Shown: piece by piece, positions 33,440 through 42,714 of the stretch | Position numbering within the stretch: the stretch's first letter is position 1 | Layout of the letters: each line of letters begins with the position of its first letter | Assembly (NCBI GenBank): GCA_012839185.1 | Contig: DUNU01000002.1 | Location: forward strand, 1-64,000 | Length of the DNA stretch: 64,000 nucleotides | Reading direction: 5' to 3' | From: Clostridiales bacterium | GTDB lineage: Bacteria; Bacillota; Clostridia; Oscillospirales; Acutalibacteraceae | Program-made: the position numbers and the translations under genes | Notes under the pieces: generated by a model | Databases searched by the model: none | What the model was told of the DNA's origin: nothing | Seen by the model: the letters and a program-made list of their open reading frames with translations, nothing else

Positions 33440-34158
33440 TGTTCTGCCTCCTTTTTCGTGTCAATCGGACAAAGGAAGGCAAATATCAGACTTGCAAGTC
33501 CGGCACAAATTATTACCGTAAAGCCGCTCGGAATTTTTGATAGCACAGGCACGAAATTGAAAATGCAACTTAATACTATCGCGAGAGCAACGGCAAACAA
33601 TGTCGCCTTGCTCTTTTTTGTTTCGGGAACAACTATCGCAATAAACATTCCGTAAATCGCAATACCAAGCGAAGAAATGATGATTTCGGGGAGCATATTT
33701 CCCGCACAGGCACCAAGCAATGTTCCCGCAGCCCAACCGACATAGGGCGTCAAAATCAGTCCGAACATATATCGTCTGCCGACTGTTTCTTTTTTTGATG
33801 ATGCAACAGCAAATACTTCATCGGTGTTGACGAATGCAATTATAAATCTGTCAACAAAGCGAACGCTCTTTCCGAGTTTTTGAGATAATGATACGCTCAT
33901 CAAGGCATAGCGGAGATTTATTATAAACTGCGTCGCCGCCATTTCGACCAAAGTACCGCCTGCTGCCATAATAGGCACTGCGGCAAGTTGACCGGCTGAT
34001 GTAACATTTGTTAGTGATATTACCAGTGTCTGAACAACATCAAGTCCGTGACCTACCGAAAAAATTCCGAATGCGAAAGCAACAGAAAAATAGCCTACAC
34101 ATATCGGCAGGCCGTCTTTGATTCCCTGTTTAAAGCTTGTAAGTTCTTTTGGTGGCAT
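33436..34158 (-). CDS. azlC: AzlC-type branched-chain amino acid exporter
   Basis: A 240-residue membrane protein with about six hydrophobic segments. The N-terminal FKQGIKDGLPICVGYFSVAF-type segment and the NLRYALMSVSL motif identify the AzlC family. The start overlaps the stop of the WbsX-like remnant (TAATG) and is preceded by AAGGAAA. Export of excess branched-chain amino acids is the usual role; the lack of an adjacent Lrp-type regulator means control is not readable here. Confidence 0.92.
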   Translation of the reverse strand: MPPKELTSFKQGIKDGLPICVGYFSVAFAFGIFSVGHGLDVVQTLVISLTNVTSAGQLAAVPIMAAGGTLVEMAATQFIINLRYALMSVSLSQKLGKSVRFVDRFIIAFVNTDEVFAVASSKKETVGRRYMFGLILTPYVGWAAGTLLGACAGNMLPEIIISSLGIAIYGMFIAIVVPETKKSKATLFAVALAIVLSCIFNFVPVLSKIPSGFTVIICAGLASLIFAFLCPIDTKKEAEQ

Positions 34159-34284
34159 TATTTTTCCTTAAATACTCGTTTGAGTGCCTCTGAATATCCG
34201 TAACCATATTTGTTATCCGGCTGCAAATAACTCGTTTCGGTCCACTCATTCCAACTGTTAATCGTGATTAAATTTATACTATTT
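34158..34284 (-). pseudogene. C-terminal remnant of a WbsX-type glycosyltransferase/GH99-like gene
   Basis: Between the MntR-like gene and azlC the minus strand reads ITINSWNEWTETSYLQP then DNKYGYGYSEAL, ending in a stop at 34158-34160. That is the C-terminal signature of WbsX-like proteins (NEWxEGxYLEPDxxYGxxYLxA). Only about 40 residues remain, with no start codon and an upstream in-frame stop. It is an eroded gene end that escapes size-based gene finding; its length and composition suggest deletion during a past rearrangement between the flanking genes. Confidence 0.75.
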
Positions 34285-34317
34285 ATATGTTTTTTGACTC
34301 TTAATATTTTTTATGTC

Positions 34318-34725
34318 TCACCTGTTTGCAATGAATTCCTTTATTGCCAAAAAACTGTCCTCGCTGATAACATGCTCAATTCTGCAGGCATCCTCGTCTG
34401 CGACAGTCTCATCAACACCGATTGATACCAAAAAATCAGTCAGAACATGATGTCGTTCATAAATTCTCTCAGCAAGTTTTCTTCCTTCTTCCGTCAGAAT
34501 TAAATTTCCGTTATCAACGATTATATATCCCTTATCCTTCAAAAGTCCGACGGCTCGGCTCACGGAAGGTTTTGAAAAACCCATAAAAGCCGCCAAATCA
34601 ACAGACCTGACGGTGCCATGTTCTTTTGTTAATTGGAGAATTGACTCCAAATACATTTCTCCGCTTTCGTGCATATCTCTGTTATTCTCTCTCATCATTT
34701 TTATTTCGTCCGACACCGAATTCAT
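34318..34725 (-). CDS. DtxR/MntR-family metal-dependent transcriptional regulator
   Basis: A 135-residue regulator with the winged-helix region SVDLAAFMGFSKPSVSRAVGLLKDKG and the dimer/metal part (Glu-Arg-His-His in IYERHHVLTDFL, Glu-His in IEHVISEDS). It lacks an SH3-like domain, as in MntR. Family members sense Mn2+ or Fe2+ and repress uptake genes; the targets are not visible here. The frame opens at 34725, but MHESGEMYLES at 34674 is closer to where family members start; neither has a strong ribosome site. The longer form overlaps the phosphoesterase by 44 nt. Confidence 0.85.
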   Translation of the reverse strand: MNSVSDEIKMMRENNRDMHESGEMYLESILQLTKEHGTVRSVDLAAFMGFSKPSVSRAVGLLKDKGYIIVDNGNLILTEEGRKLAERIYERHHVLTDFLVSIGVDETVADEDACRIEHVISEDSFLAIKEFIANR

Positions 34726-35812
34726 CTCTTGCTTTTGCTCTGAATGTCTGTTTATTGACAGTTAACAGCATTGCAATATAGGGTTGCTTGTCGTTTAAGC
34801 CCCTGCCACCGGCAACAATAACGGGATAATCCTGATATTCACCTTTGGGATGATATTTAAGTCTGTGAGTATGTCCGCCGATAAACAATCTGACACCCGT
34901 TCTCTTAATTTTCTCGTGCCAATTATCCCCGAAATGATTTTCTATATAGGGATTATGTGCCACGCATAAAACAAAATCGTCCTTAAATTTAGGCAAAGAA
35001 TCAAGCCATTCAAGCTCTTTCTTTCGATAACTCTCGAAGTCAACCAAGCCGCTGTATTCGGGGTGGGAATCCTCTTTGTCCTCACCCGTATCAAGGACAA
35101 GAATTTTCAGAAAACCATATCCAGTCGTGAAATACATTTCTCCCGTATCCGTCCTGAAATAACGATTATATTCGGGGGAAAACTCACCTCTTGTTTCGTG
35201 ATTGCCTCTTGTATAAATTACGGGAATCTCACTTTTTGAAAACATCGCAGCCGCACCGATAATTGCGTTTTTCAGACTCTCTTTTGTTTCACCTTGGTCT
35301 GCAATATCGCCGGGCATTATCACCAAATCTGCCTTGTCTGTCCAATCACCGACCGCCTTTTTCATTCTCTCCAATGAGCCATGAATATCGGTAGCAACCA
35401 ATATATTTATATCGTCGCTTTTCGGAGTACCGCGAAAACTGAAATACGGACTGTATGCATAAGAACCTTTGAGGGCAGAATAACCGCCCTTAAAATACAC
35501 ATGTCTTGCACCGACACGATAGGTCTTGCCGTCAAGTTGACTTTTTTTAATCTTTATCGCATGGATAGTGTCGGTTGTCAGTATATTCCCCGCGACATTG
35601 TCCCATATTTTTACTGTTTCGCCACCGTCCTCAATTTCAATCCAACCTGCTCCTTTTTGCGATGTGGAGAACAAGACCGTATACGAATCATCACCGGACA
35701 GGAAGACTGCCGGTCCGGAGACGATTTTGTTTTTTATTTCAATTTTAGCAAGAAGATTACTTAATTCTTCCTGTCTGTCATAAGTTGTTTTTTCTTCCCC
35801 TTTTTTCCCCAT
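34682..35812 (-). CDS. Calcineurin-like metallophosphoesterase with N-terminal PAP-like domain
   Basis: A 376-residue protein. Residues about 30-130 form a fibronectin/purple-acid-phosphatase-like beta domain; from about 135 the metallophosphatase follows, with DIHGS, GDIADQ, GNHETRG, VAHNPY and GGHTHRLKYH supplying the two-metal site in order. No signal peptide is present, although PAP-type enzymes are usually exported. The start overlaps the stop of the secreted protein upstream (TAATG). The substrate may be a phosphomonoester or nucleotide. Confidence 0.87.
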   Translation of the reverse strand: MGKKGEEKTTYDRQEELSNLLAKIEIKNKIVSGPAVFLSGDDSYTVLFSTSQKGAGWIEIEDGGETVKIWDNVAGNILTTDTIHAIKIKKSQLDGKTYRVGARHVYFKGGYSALKGSYAYSPYFSFRGTPKSDDINILVATDIHGSLERMKKAVGDWTDKADLVIMPGDIADQGETKESLKNAIIGAAAMFSKSEIPVIYTRGNHETRGEFSPEYNRYFRTDTGEMYFTTGYGFLKILVLDTGEDKEDSHPEYSGLVDFESYRKKELEWLDSLPKFKDDFVLCVAHNPYIENHFGDNWHEKIKRTGVRLFIGGHTHRLKYHPKGEYQDYPVIVAGGRGLNDKQPYIAMLLTVNKQTFRAKARDEFGVGRNKNDERE

Positions 35813-37317
35813 TATCTGCCGAAAATACGGTTAAAGAAATTCTTTAACATTTGGAAGATGTTTTGTATCATTTTGAAAAATGCACTTATCCAAGACAAAG
35901 TCTCTCCGCTGCCGTCAATGGCAAACGAATCAAACTGTTCAAAATTATCCGTCCAGTTGATTGCACCTAATTTTGTGCCGTCATAAGAAATACGCTTGAA
36001 ATTCTTATCAATTATAAATCTGCTGTCATACTCGCCGTCTTCATAATTCCAAGGTCTGTTTGAGTCATACGCAATGAGAACGGGACGACCTTCGGCATCG
36101 GTGTAACAACCGGTGATAAGCACGGTATGTCCGTATGTTTCACCGTACTCGGTTGCATAAAATGTGAACAACGCTATATTGCCGTTTTCAACCGTCGTAT
36201 AGAGCATGCGAAGTTGCTCGGAATATACGGGAGAAGTTGGCACAAAAGCCTTATTTTCGGTCAGATAACTTGTTGCAACCTGAGATTGATAGTAGTTGAT
36301 TTTACTGACTAATTTCTCCTCCGCTTCAAGTTCACGGACACAGGAAACACCCTGATCGGACAGAAGATCAATCTTACCTAAATGTTGAAGACCTACCAAA
36401 GTGGAAAGACCGTAACAAGAACCTATCCAGTTCCATTTCGGATATGTCGCTAAAACAGCCGCCAAAATGTTGTTGGGAATGGGCAAAAGACTGAAATTCT
36501 TATAGATATTCTCTATCATCATTTCATAGTCCTCTTTGGACATATAGTAGCTTTCCTCGCCGTCAACATCAAAATAATAATCGCTATTATTAAAGTCAAA
36601 GACTTCATCGGGAGCAACCAGAACTTTTGTATAAACGGGCCACAAATCCAAATCATCCGTTCCTGCGGGAAGAACTTGTCCGGGATTATACTTCACCGCA
36701 CCGCCTTCTTCGGTTGCCCAACCTATAAATGCGGATTTTTCTACTTCTACGGGATTTGTTCCGTTATAAAAATTGTCTTCAAGTTCAACTTCGTGTCCGA
36801 TATAATAAGCCTTTGTGTAATCATCTACTCCATCAAAAATTGAATGATAAGTGACAGTTGTAACATCTTCACCGGCACAGTATTTTATTTTATCAATTTT
36901 AAATCCATATCCGTTAATACTCTCGTCCGAAATTAAAATTAGTTCAAACGTAGTACCGGAGAAAAACAGAGATTGACCTGCAAGTTCATCACCGTCATAA
37001 CTCGACCACTTGCCCGCTTCATCATAAAAACCAATAAAATCACCGGTTTTATATGAGTAAGTACCGTCATCATTCCAGACTCTGTATAAATACGGCTCAA
37101 CATATGTATCCTGCGAAAATGTCACCAGAACTCCCCAAGCAGTCTTTTCGGGACAGACGTATTTCCATCTTCCGTAATAACTGTCGAGATAAGGATGCGT
37201 GCTTTCAAATACATCCTCAACCTTGAAAGTTTCGTAAATGTCAGCCGCATTTACAAAAAGAGTGGAGAATGAAAAAAGCAAAGAGAACACTAAAATTACA
37301 GATATAACACGTTTCAT
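35812..37317 (-). CDS. Secreted papain-fold-like protein with amphipathic C-terminal helix
   Basis: A 501-residue exported protein: signal peptide 1-24, a beta-rich region, a Listeria-Bacteroides-type repeat near 165-235 (GWATEEGGAVKYNPGQ), then a cysteine-peptidase-like half. It has an ordered Cys-His-Asp/Asn set: GSCYGLST near 300, YGHTVLITGC near 396, IAYDSNRPW near 417, the order of C39/papain folds. The last 26 residues form an aromatic-basic amphipathic helix (WISAFFKMIQNIFQMLKN...), a tail common in secreted Ruminococcaceae proteins. Peptidase activity is inferred. AGGAGG and a consensus promoter precede it. Confidence 0.8.
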   Translation of the reverse strand: MKRVISVILVFSLLFSFSTLFVNAADIYETFKVEDVFESTHPYLDSYYGRWKYVCPEKTAWGVLVTFSQDTYVEPYLYRVWNDDGTYSYKTGDFIGFYDEAGKWSSYDGDELAGQSLFFSGTTFELILISDESINGYGFKIDKIKYCAGEDVTTVTYHSIFDGVDDYTKAYYIGHEVELEDNFYNGTNPVEVEKSAFIGWATEEGGAVKYNPGQVLPAGTDDLDLWPVYTKVLVAPDEVFDFNNSDYYFDVDGEESYYMSKEDYEMMIENIYKNFSLLPIPNNILAAVLATYPKWNWIGSCYGLSTLVGLQHLGKIDLLSDQGVSCVRELEAEEKLVSKINYYQSQVATSYLTENKAFVPTSPVYSEQLRMLYTTVENGNIALFTFYATEYGETYGHTVLITGCYTDAEGRPVLIAYDSNRPWNYEDGEYDSRFIIDKNFKRISYDGTKLGAINWTDNFEQFDSFAIDGSGETLSWISAFFKMIQNIFQMLKNFFNRIFGR

Positions 37318-37381
37318 AATAATCCTCCTGATTTGTATATTTTTTACAAAGAATTTTATCTATGCACTATATTTCAGTATT

Positions 37382-37410
37382 ATTATACCATCATAATATC
37401 GCCTTGTCAA
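37382..37410 (-). promoter_or_regulatory. Promoter of the secreted protein to azlD operon
   Basis: Minus strand: TTGACA (37410-37405), exactly 17 nt, TATAAT (37387-37382), about 65 nt before the ATG at 37317. Perfect consensus. Confidence 0.9.
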
Positions 37411-37412
37411 GC

Positions 37413-37441
37413 AAAAAAAGGAGCCAAATTGCCCCTTTTTA
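37413..37441 (-). terminator. Terminator of the mre/PBP2 operon
   Basis: On the minus strand, AAAAAGGGGC pairs with GGCTCCTTTTT around a 5-6 nt loop and is followed by T7. It lies 15 nt after the PBP2 stop and directly before the next promoter. Confidence 0.85.
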
Positions 37442-37456
37442 ATTCAATGCAAAGAA

Positions 37457-39550
37457 TTACGGAATGAGAGAACCGATGTTTTCAACGGCATTCTGATTGC
37501 CTTGCATACCGAAATAATATTCATAAATGTCAGCGGCAACTTGTGCGGTAGCTGCACCAGAATCAATGTCTTCAATAACAACTGCTACGGCAATTTCAGC
37601 ATTTTCGTAAGGTCCGAATGAAATTATAAAGCCGTTATTTCCTTTGACATATTCGTCTTTGACCTTCTTCAATTTCTGCGAAGTACCGGTCTTTGCCGCA
37701 ACCTTGACGGGAAGATTTGCAAAAGCCTCGGCACAAGTACCGATAGTTGCAACGTCATACATACCCAATTTTACAATATTAAGTGTTTCCGGACTTATAC
37801 CGGTTTCAAGTGCAATTTCCGGTTCTTTGCGTAATATCGTTTCGCTGTAGTCCGCTGATACCACGCTCTTGATAATATGAGGCACATAACGCGTACCTCC
37901 GTTTGCGATGGTTGCACAGTAGTTTGCAAGCTGAATCGGAGTAAACAAGTTATCACTCTGTCCGATGGCTGCCTGAATGGTGTCGCCCGGAAGCCAGGTT
38001 GTGCCTAATTTTTCACGATATGCCAAACCGGCAAGAACTCCGCTTGCCTCGTTAAGTTCAACACCTGTCTTTGCACCTAAACCGAACATGGAGGCATATT
38101 CATTCATCTTTGTAATCCCCAACTTATTGCCCAGATTGTAGTAATAAATATTACAGGAATAGTTGAGTGAATCCCGACAATTGACGTTTCCGTGAGCTTT
38201 CAAGCATGAAAATTCGGTGTCTTTGAACTCAAAGATTGAATCACAGTAAAATGTTGTATATTGGTTAACCACGCCACTTTCAAGACCTGCAACTGCCATA
38301 GCCGGCTTAAAAGTTGAGCCGGGAGCATAGGTTGAGGAGAGTGCCCGATTCCAAAGCGGAGCTTCACTATCGACGCTTAATTTATCGTATTCTTCATAAT
38401 AAGTATCCAAATCGTAGTCGGGATATGATGCACAGGCAAGAATATCTGCCGTATTTACATCAAGAACCACGACCGCACCGGCAGCGTTTAATCCGTCAAC
38501 TCTACCAAGCTGAGCCAACGTGTCTTTCAGTGCTTTTTCGGCAACGGCTTGAATACCTGAATGCAAGGTAGTGATAACCGTGTTTCCGGCGACACTCGGA
38601 GATGTCATTGTTTGATTTACAACACCGGCAGAATCTACACTAATCGCCTTTTCGCCCGCAATACCACGCAGATATTCCTCACAAAGACCTTCAATGCCAC
38701 TCTTGCCTATTTCGGAATTCATCAGATATGACGCACGCTTTAATTTGCTTTTTTCTTCGTCCGTCAAATTTTCATCGGCAAGTTTTTCGTTCAATATTGA
38801 ACGTGAAGTATAATATTCGTCGGCACTTATAGCCCCGACTGTTCCGATTACATGAACAGCCAGAGACGAATCCAAATATTTTCGGGCAGTGGAAATGCTA
38901 ACTGTAACACCGGGATATTTCTCGTTATTTTCAAGGATAACGGCACAAAGCGAAGTGTCAACATCAGATGCAAATACATAAGGATTTCGTGACGAAAACT
39001 CGTTTTTCTGCATATTGTATCGAACCGATGCAATTTTTAGTGTATCCTCTTTTGAATATCCTTCAATCTCATATTTCTCAACCATTGCATCAAAACAATT
39101 CTGAGCGGTTGCATATTCATTAAGATTAAGCATTGATGCAGATTTCATAAATGAAATATCGCTGTCTGCGTTTTTATCAAATTCAGGTTTTCCGTCTATA
39201 ATCAAAAGCGGAATTTTGTCTTCTCTTGACTGATTTTTCTTATAAAAAAGATTGATTAACTCAATGATAAGTGCATTTCGTTCATTGGCTTTTGTCGGGA
39301 AATTGGCAGCTTCAAAAACTACTTCTTTAATCTGTTTGTTCTCAACGAGCTTCTCACCGTTTCGGTCTAAAATCTCTCCCCTTGCCGCCTCAACGGTAAC
39401 CGTGTAAGTATTAATCGTGTTCATATTAGCAAGATGTTCATCCCCATGAATAATCTGTTCAAAAAATAAATTCCCGCCAAACAAACCAAAGCACATTGCA
39501 ATAAATACAATGAACACTGTTGTTCTTTTAACGGAAGATCGTCTAAACAT
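37457..39550 (-). CDS. mrdA: Penicillin-binding protein 2, class B transpeptidase
   Basis: A 697-residue monofunctional DD-transpeptidase of the elongation machinery. A membrane anchor (residues 8-30) precedes the dimerisation domain (RGEILDRNGEKLVE) and the catalytic domain with STFKP (Ser near 410), SCN near 463 and KTGTSQ near 619. The gene is preceded by AAAGGA and starts 8 nt inside mreD. It closes the mreBCD cluster, the usual location of mrdA; rodA is not adjacent. It is the target of beta-lactams. Confidence 0.95.
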   Translation of the reverse strand: MFRRSSVKRTTVFIVFIAMCFGLFGGNLFFEQIIHGDEHLANMNTINTYTVTVEAARGEILDRNGEKLVENKQIKEVVFEAANFPTKANERNALIIELINLFYKKNQSREDKIPLLIIDGKPEFDKNADSDISFMKSASMLNLNEYATAQNCFDAMVEKYEIEGYSKEDTLKIASVRYNMQKNEFSSRNPYVFASDVDTSLCAVILENNEKYPGVTVSISTARKYLDSSLAVHVIGTVGAISADEYYTSRSILNEKLADENLTDEEKSKLKRASYLMNSEIGKSGIEGLCEEYLRGIAGEKAISVDSAGVVNQTMTSPSVAGNTVITTLHSGIQAVAEKALKDTLAQLGRVDGLNAAGAVVVLDVNTADILACASYPDYDLDTYYEEYDKLSVDSEAPLWNRALSSTYAPGSTFKPAMAVAGLESGVVNQYTTFYCDSIFEFKDTEFSCLKAHGNVNCRDSLNYSCNIYYYNLGNKLGITKMNEYASMFGLGAKTGVELNEASGVLAGLAYREKLGTTWLPGDTIQAAIGQSDNLFTPIQLANYCATIANGGTRYVPHIIKSVVSADYSETILRKEPEIALETGISPETLNIVKLGMYDVATIGTCAEAFANLPVKVAAKTGTSQKLKKVKDEYVKGNNGFIISFGPYENAEIAVAVVIEDIDSGAATAQVAADIYEYYFGMQGNQNAVENIGSLIP

Positions 39551-40019
39551 AAATATCCTTTCGTTGTCTGAACATCATATAGAACAGGGGAATTGTGGCA
39601 AAAGATAACAGCAATCTGAAGAAAAAATCTACGAAAAACACCCGCATAAACGAGCCGAAAGAATGTGCATACACTATTGATATTACAACTCCGAATATTA
39701 ATAGTCCAATCCCACCAAAAAACAGGCTTGTGCGAAGTGTTTTTCTGAAATATTTCTTGACCATAACTGATACAAATACCGCAGAAAACGCGAGTATAAG
39801 CGTATATAATCCGTCGGGTGCAGTTGATGAAAAATCCCACATAAGTCCAGCAAATATTCCGAAAAACAGCGACGCATATTCCCCGCGAAAACATGCGAAG
39901 GTCGTAATACAGGGGATAAGCAAAAACAAAGAATTTCCTGCCGGTGTATTCTGAAACAAACCAACCGACAGAAGTATAATTATCGGCAAAAGCCTTAACA
40001 TTCTCTGTTTTAATTTCAT
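39543..40019 (-). CDS. mreD: Rod shape-determining protein MreD
   Basis: A 158-residue membrane protein with about five hydrophobic segments and the MreD hallmark LMWDFSSTAPDGLYT (compare GLLxDxxxxxxxG). It connects MreC with peptidoglycan synthases. Its ATG overlaps mreC by 4 nt and its stop overlaps mrdA by 8 nt. A 205-codon frame over the same DNA in another phase is spurious. Confidence 0.9.
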   Translation of the reverse strand: MKLKQRMLRLLPIIILLSVGLFQNTPAGNSLFLLIPCITTFACFRGEYASLFFGIFAGLMWDFSSTAPDGLYTLILAFSAVFVSVMVKKYFRKTLRTSLFFGGIGLLIFGVVISIVYAHSFGSFMRVFFVDFFFRLLLSFATIPLFYMMFRQRKDIYV

Positions 40020-40861
40020 TCGTTAATCTGACCTTCAAACTGAGTTATAATAAATACATTTTGAACATTGTCAATATCAATATTAGGCTTTACAGTTGCA
40101 AAAGTAGACAAATCCGTACTTGAATTTACCACACTGACAACTGTACCGACAATCAGGTCTCGGGGAACTTTGCCGCCGACACCCGAACTGCAGACTATGC
40201 CGCCTTCATTAACTACCGTACTTGAAGTAAGTCCGGAGAAATTTGCAACCTTACCAAAAGCGGACTGTGCGTCATTTAACAAATAGCCATCCTCACGGGA
40301 ACGAATTTCATATACGCCGATACTCACTCCCGGATCAATGATTGAAGACACAACGCAAGAGGACTCACTGACCTTATTGACTATTCCCAAAAGATTACCT
40401 GCTCCGTATATAACGGGATTCCCGACTTTTACACCGTCAAGACTGCCTTTATTGAGCGTAAAACCGGAATATAAGTCCGCGGTATCACGAGCAACAATAG
40501 TTGAATAAACGACCTCATAATCCGGATTTTCATCCAATATTCCATAGGTCTGTTCGTATGCTTCAACTCGCTTTTTCATATCCTCATATTCGACGAGTTG
40601 AGCCATAAGCTCCAGATTATCAAGTTCAAGTTTTTCCGCTTTTTCTCGATAATAAGTTGACGACCTAAATGTTATCGCATATTCTTTCAAACCATCAGTA
40701 ATGATGTCAGATATCCTCTCAAGCGGAGTAAAACATATGGAAAACACTCTCGAAAGAGGCGATGTGCCAAGTCCCGAAATACTCGCAAATATAACACCAG
40801 CAAGCAGAAAAACCAATATGCCGGTGATAATTTTGAATTTTGTGGTTTTATAAAATTTCAT
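40016..40861 (-). CDS. mreC: Rod shape-determining protein MreC
   Basis: An MreC of 281 residues: one membrane helix (TGILVFLLAGVIFASISG-like, residues 12-30), a coiled coil (EKAEKLELDNLELMAQLVEYEDMKKRVEAY in pieces), and a beta domain. It forms filaments or tubes in the periplasm-side space and binds PBPs. The frame extends up to 40897, but the ATG at 40861, four nt after the mreB stop, fits the family N-terminus better. It lies between mreB and mreD. Confidence 0.9.
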   Translation of the reverse strand: MKFYKTTKFKIITGILVFLLAGVIFASISGLGTSPLSRVFSICFTPLERISDIITDGLKEYAITFRSSTYYREKAEKLELDNLELMAQLVEYEDMKKRVEAYEQTYGILDENPDYEVVYSTIVARDTADLYSGFTLNKGSLDGVKVGNPVIYGAGNLLGIVNKVSESSCVVSSIIDPGVSIGVYEIRSREDGYLLNDAQSAFGKVANFSGLTSSTVVNEGGIVCSSGVGGKVPRDLIVGTVVSVVNSSTDLSTFATVKPNIDIDNVQNVFIITQFEGQINE

Positions 40862-40865
40862 AATA

Positions 40866-41867
40866 CTAACCAAGGGTTTTTGCATCATTATTTTCAAGGC
40901 AATAAAGAATACCCTGAATGATACATTCCTGCGGATTTTCAGCGACCGTCACGGGAACACCGACCTCATTATGAATCAAGTCCGCAATGCCGCGAAGGTG
41001 TGCCGTACCTCCCGTTAAAACGATACCGTTATCAAGAATATCAGCAACGAGTTCGGGGGGAGTTTTTTCAATGGTTGACTTAATCAAAGCAATAATCTTT
41101 GAAAGTGGTTCTTCAAGAGCTATTCGAATCTGAGCACTTGATACTTCAATGCTTTTTGGCAGACCGTCAGTCAAATCACGACCTCTGACATCAAGATTTG
41201 CTTCACCCAAGTATTCACAGGCAGAGCCGATTTTTATCTTGACATTCTCGGCAGTAGTCGAGCCGATAAGCATATTATACTCAGCGGCAAAATAACTGAC
41301 AATCGCTTTATCAAGAGCTTCTCCGCCGATTTTAACAGAACTTACGGTAACCTCGTCACCCAAGGATACAACAGCAACCTGAGTGCTGCCTCCGCCGATG
41401 TCTACTATCATTCTTCCGTCAGGCTTCATAACCGACAAACCGGCACCGATAGCAGCTGCCATAGGTCCTTCAATAAGACTTACATATCTTGCACCGGCTT
41501 CACGAGCAGCCATGTGAACAGCTCTGCGTTCAACCTCGGTTGCTCCTGCGGGAACAGAAATCATAACTCTTGCACTGACAAGCAAACTCTTTCCGATTGC
41601 CTTCTTGATATAATGCCTAATCATCTCGGAAGTAGCGGTATAGTCAGCAATAACACCCTCTCTGATGGGACGTATTGCCAAGACGGAACCGGGAGTTCTG
41701 CCTATCATTGTCTGAGCTTCATGTCCAACAGCACTGACTGTTTTCTCATTAGTCGCTGCATCAACGGATACAACCGACGGCTCGTGGTAAATCACGCCCT
41801 TGCCTTTTACGCAGACGGCTGTATTTGATGTACCTAAATCTATTCCGATATCCTGTGAAAAAATCAT
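40866..41867 (-). CDS. mreB: Rod shape-determining protein MreB/Mbl
   Basis: A 333-residue bacterial actin. Phosphate-1 IDLGTSNTAV, connect-1 IVDIGGGSTQV, phosphate-2 and the adenosine site VLTGGTAHLRGI are all present. It polymerises at the inner membrane and directs elongasome motion. AGGGTGA lies 5-6 nt before the ATG. The gene follows the ABC permease by 10 nt. Some Clostridia carry several paralogues (MreB, Mbl, MreBH); which this is cannot be decided here. Confidence 0.93.
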   Translation of the reverse strand: MIFSQDIGIDLGTSNTAVCVKGKGVIYHEPSVVSVDAATNEKTVSAVGHEAQTMIGRTPGSVLAIRPIREGVIADYTATSEMIRHYIKKAIGKSLLVSARVMISVPAGATEVERRAVHMAAREAGARYVSLIEGPMAAAIGAGLSVMKPDGRMIVDIGGGSTQVAVVSLGDEVTVSSVKIGGEALDKAIVSYFAAEYNMLIGSTTAENVKIKIGSACEYLGEANLDVRGRDLTDGLPKSIEVSSAQIRIALEEPLSKIIALIKSTIEKTPPELVADILDNGIVLTGGTAHLRGIADLIHNEVGVPVTVAENPQECIIQGILYCLENNDAKTLG

Positions 41868-41877
41868 GTCTTCACCC

Positions 41878-42714
41878 TTATTTTATATTGACCTTTTTTT
41901 CAATTAGCTCACTGTTTGCAACAAAGAGCAATATTGCGGCGATTGCCTCAAAATATATCTGAGTAAGCGATACATAACATCCGCCCATACTGTTTGCACT
42001 CAAAATCGCTTCGCGGTTTACCGATAATTCCATTCGCGTTTCCGGTAAAATTATTACTGCAAAACTTACCAAATCATCAAGCTTTGCACCAATCAAATTG
42101 ACAACCGCAAATATGATAAAAAATGTAACGATAGTTCCGATTGAACCGAATCTGTCAAAAGGTCTGACATTTGAAATTGTAACCGAGAAATATGCAATAC
42201 AAACACTTACCGCCAGGAAGAATAAGAATTTGAGTATATAAAACGGAATTGCTTTTTTAAGTACGGATAAATCCGGAAGTCCGAACGAATAGAGAATATC
42301 CGGAAGCATTTTAAGCCCCATTTTAAGTGCCTCAAATCCGTTTTCACCGCTTGAATACGCATATAAAAGAGCATATGTGATTGCAATAAATATTAAACTT
42401 ACAACAAGCCAGAATACAGCAGTAAGCCATTTTGAAAACACAAGAGAAAATGATTTAACCGGCAAGGTATTTGTAAGATAACCCCTGTCGCCGAACATAC
42501 TTTTCTTGTAATCGGTAAAAGTATGAACAACGGTAATAATCATTGCCAGCCAACCCGTAATCATAAGTGCAACACATGCAAGCACCTTACCGATACCGAA
42601 ACCGGTAAACAGCGAAAGAATTGTTGCAATTGCGGCAATTCCCGCTGCGAAATATACTGTAGCAACTCCACGTGCAGAGGACTTGAAATCATGTTTAAGG
42701 AGTTTACCAAACAT
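41878..42714 (-). CDS. ABC-2-type transporter permease
   Basis: A 278-residue membrane protein with about six segments and no other recognisable signature. It begins with MFGKLLKHDFKSSAR, the pattern of ABC-2 permeases of the YxlG/NatB-like group. Start at 42714 is set by GGGAGGTG 7 nt upstream; the longer frame to 42747 has no ribosome site. It overlaps the ATPase by 11 nt, so the two form an exporter. The substrate is unknown. Confidence 0.82.
   Translation of the reverse strand: MFGKLLKHDFKSSARGVATVYFAAGIAAIATILSLFTGFGIGKVLACVALMITGWLAMIITVVHTFTDYKKSMFGDRGYLTNTLPVKSFSLVFSKWLTAVFWLVVSLIFIAITYALLYAYSSGENGFEALKMGLKMLPDILYSFGLPDLSVLKKAIPFYILKFLFFLAVSVCIAYFSVTISNVRPFDRFGSIGTIVTFFIIFAVVNLIGAKLDDLVSFAVIILPETRMELSVNREAILSANSMGGCYVSLTQIYFEAIAAILLFVANSELIEKKVNIK

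Noticed and set aside
39421-40038. 205-codon frame over mreD and the mrdA start
   Set aside because: Out of phase with the overlapping mreD and mrdA genes, which are recognisable; its sequence has no known features.
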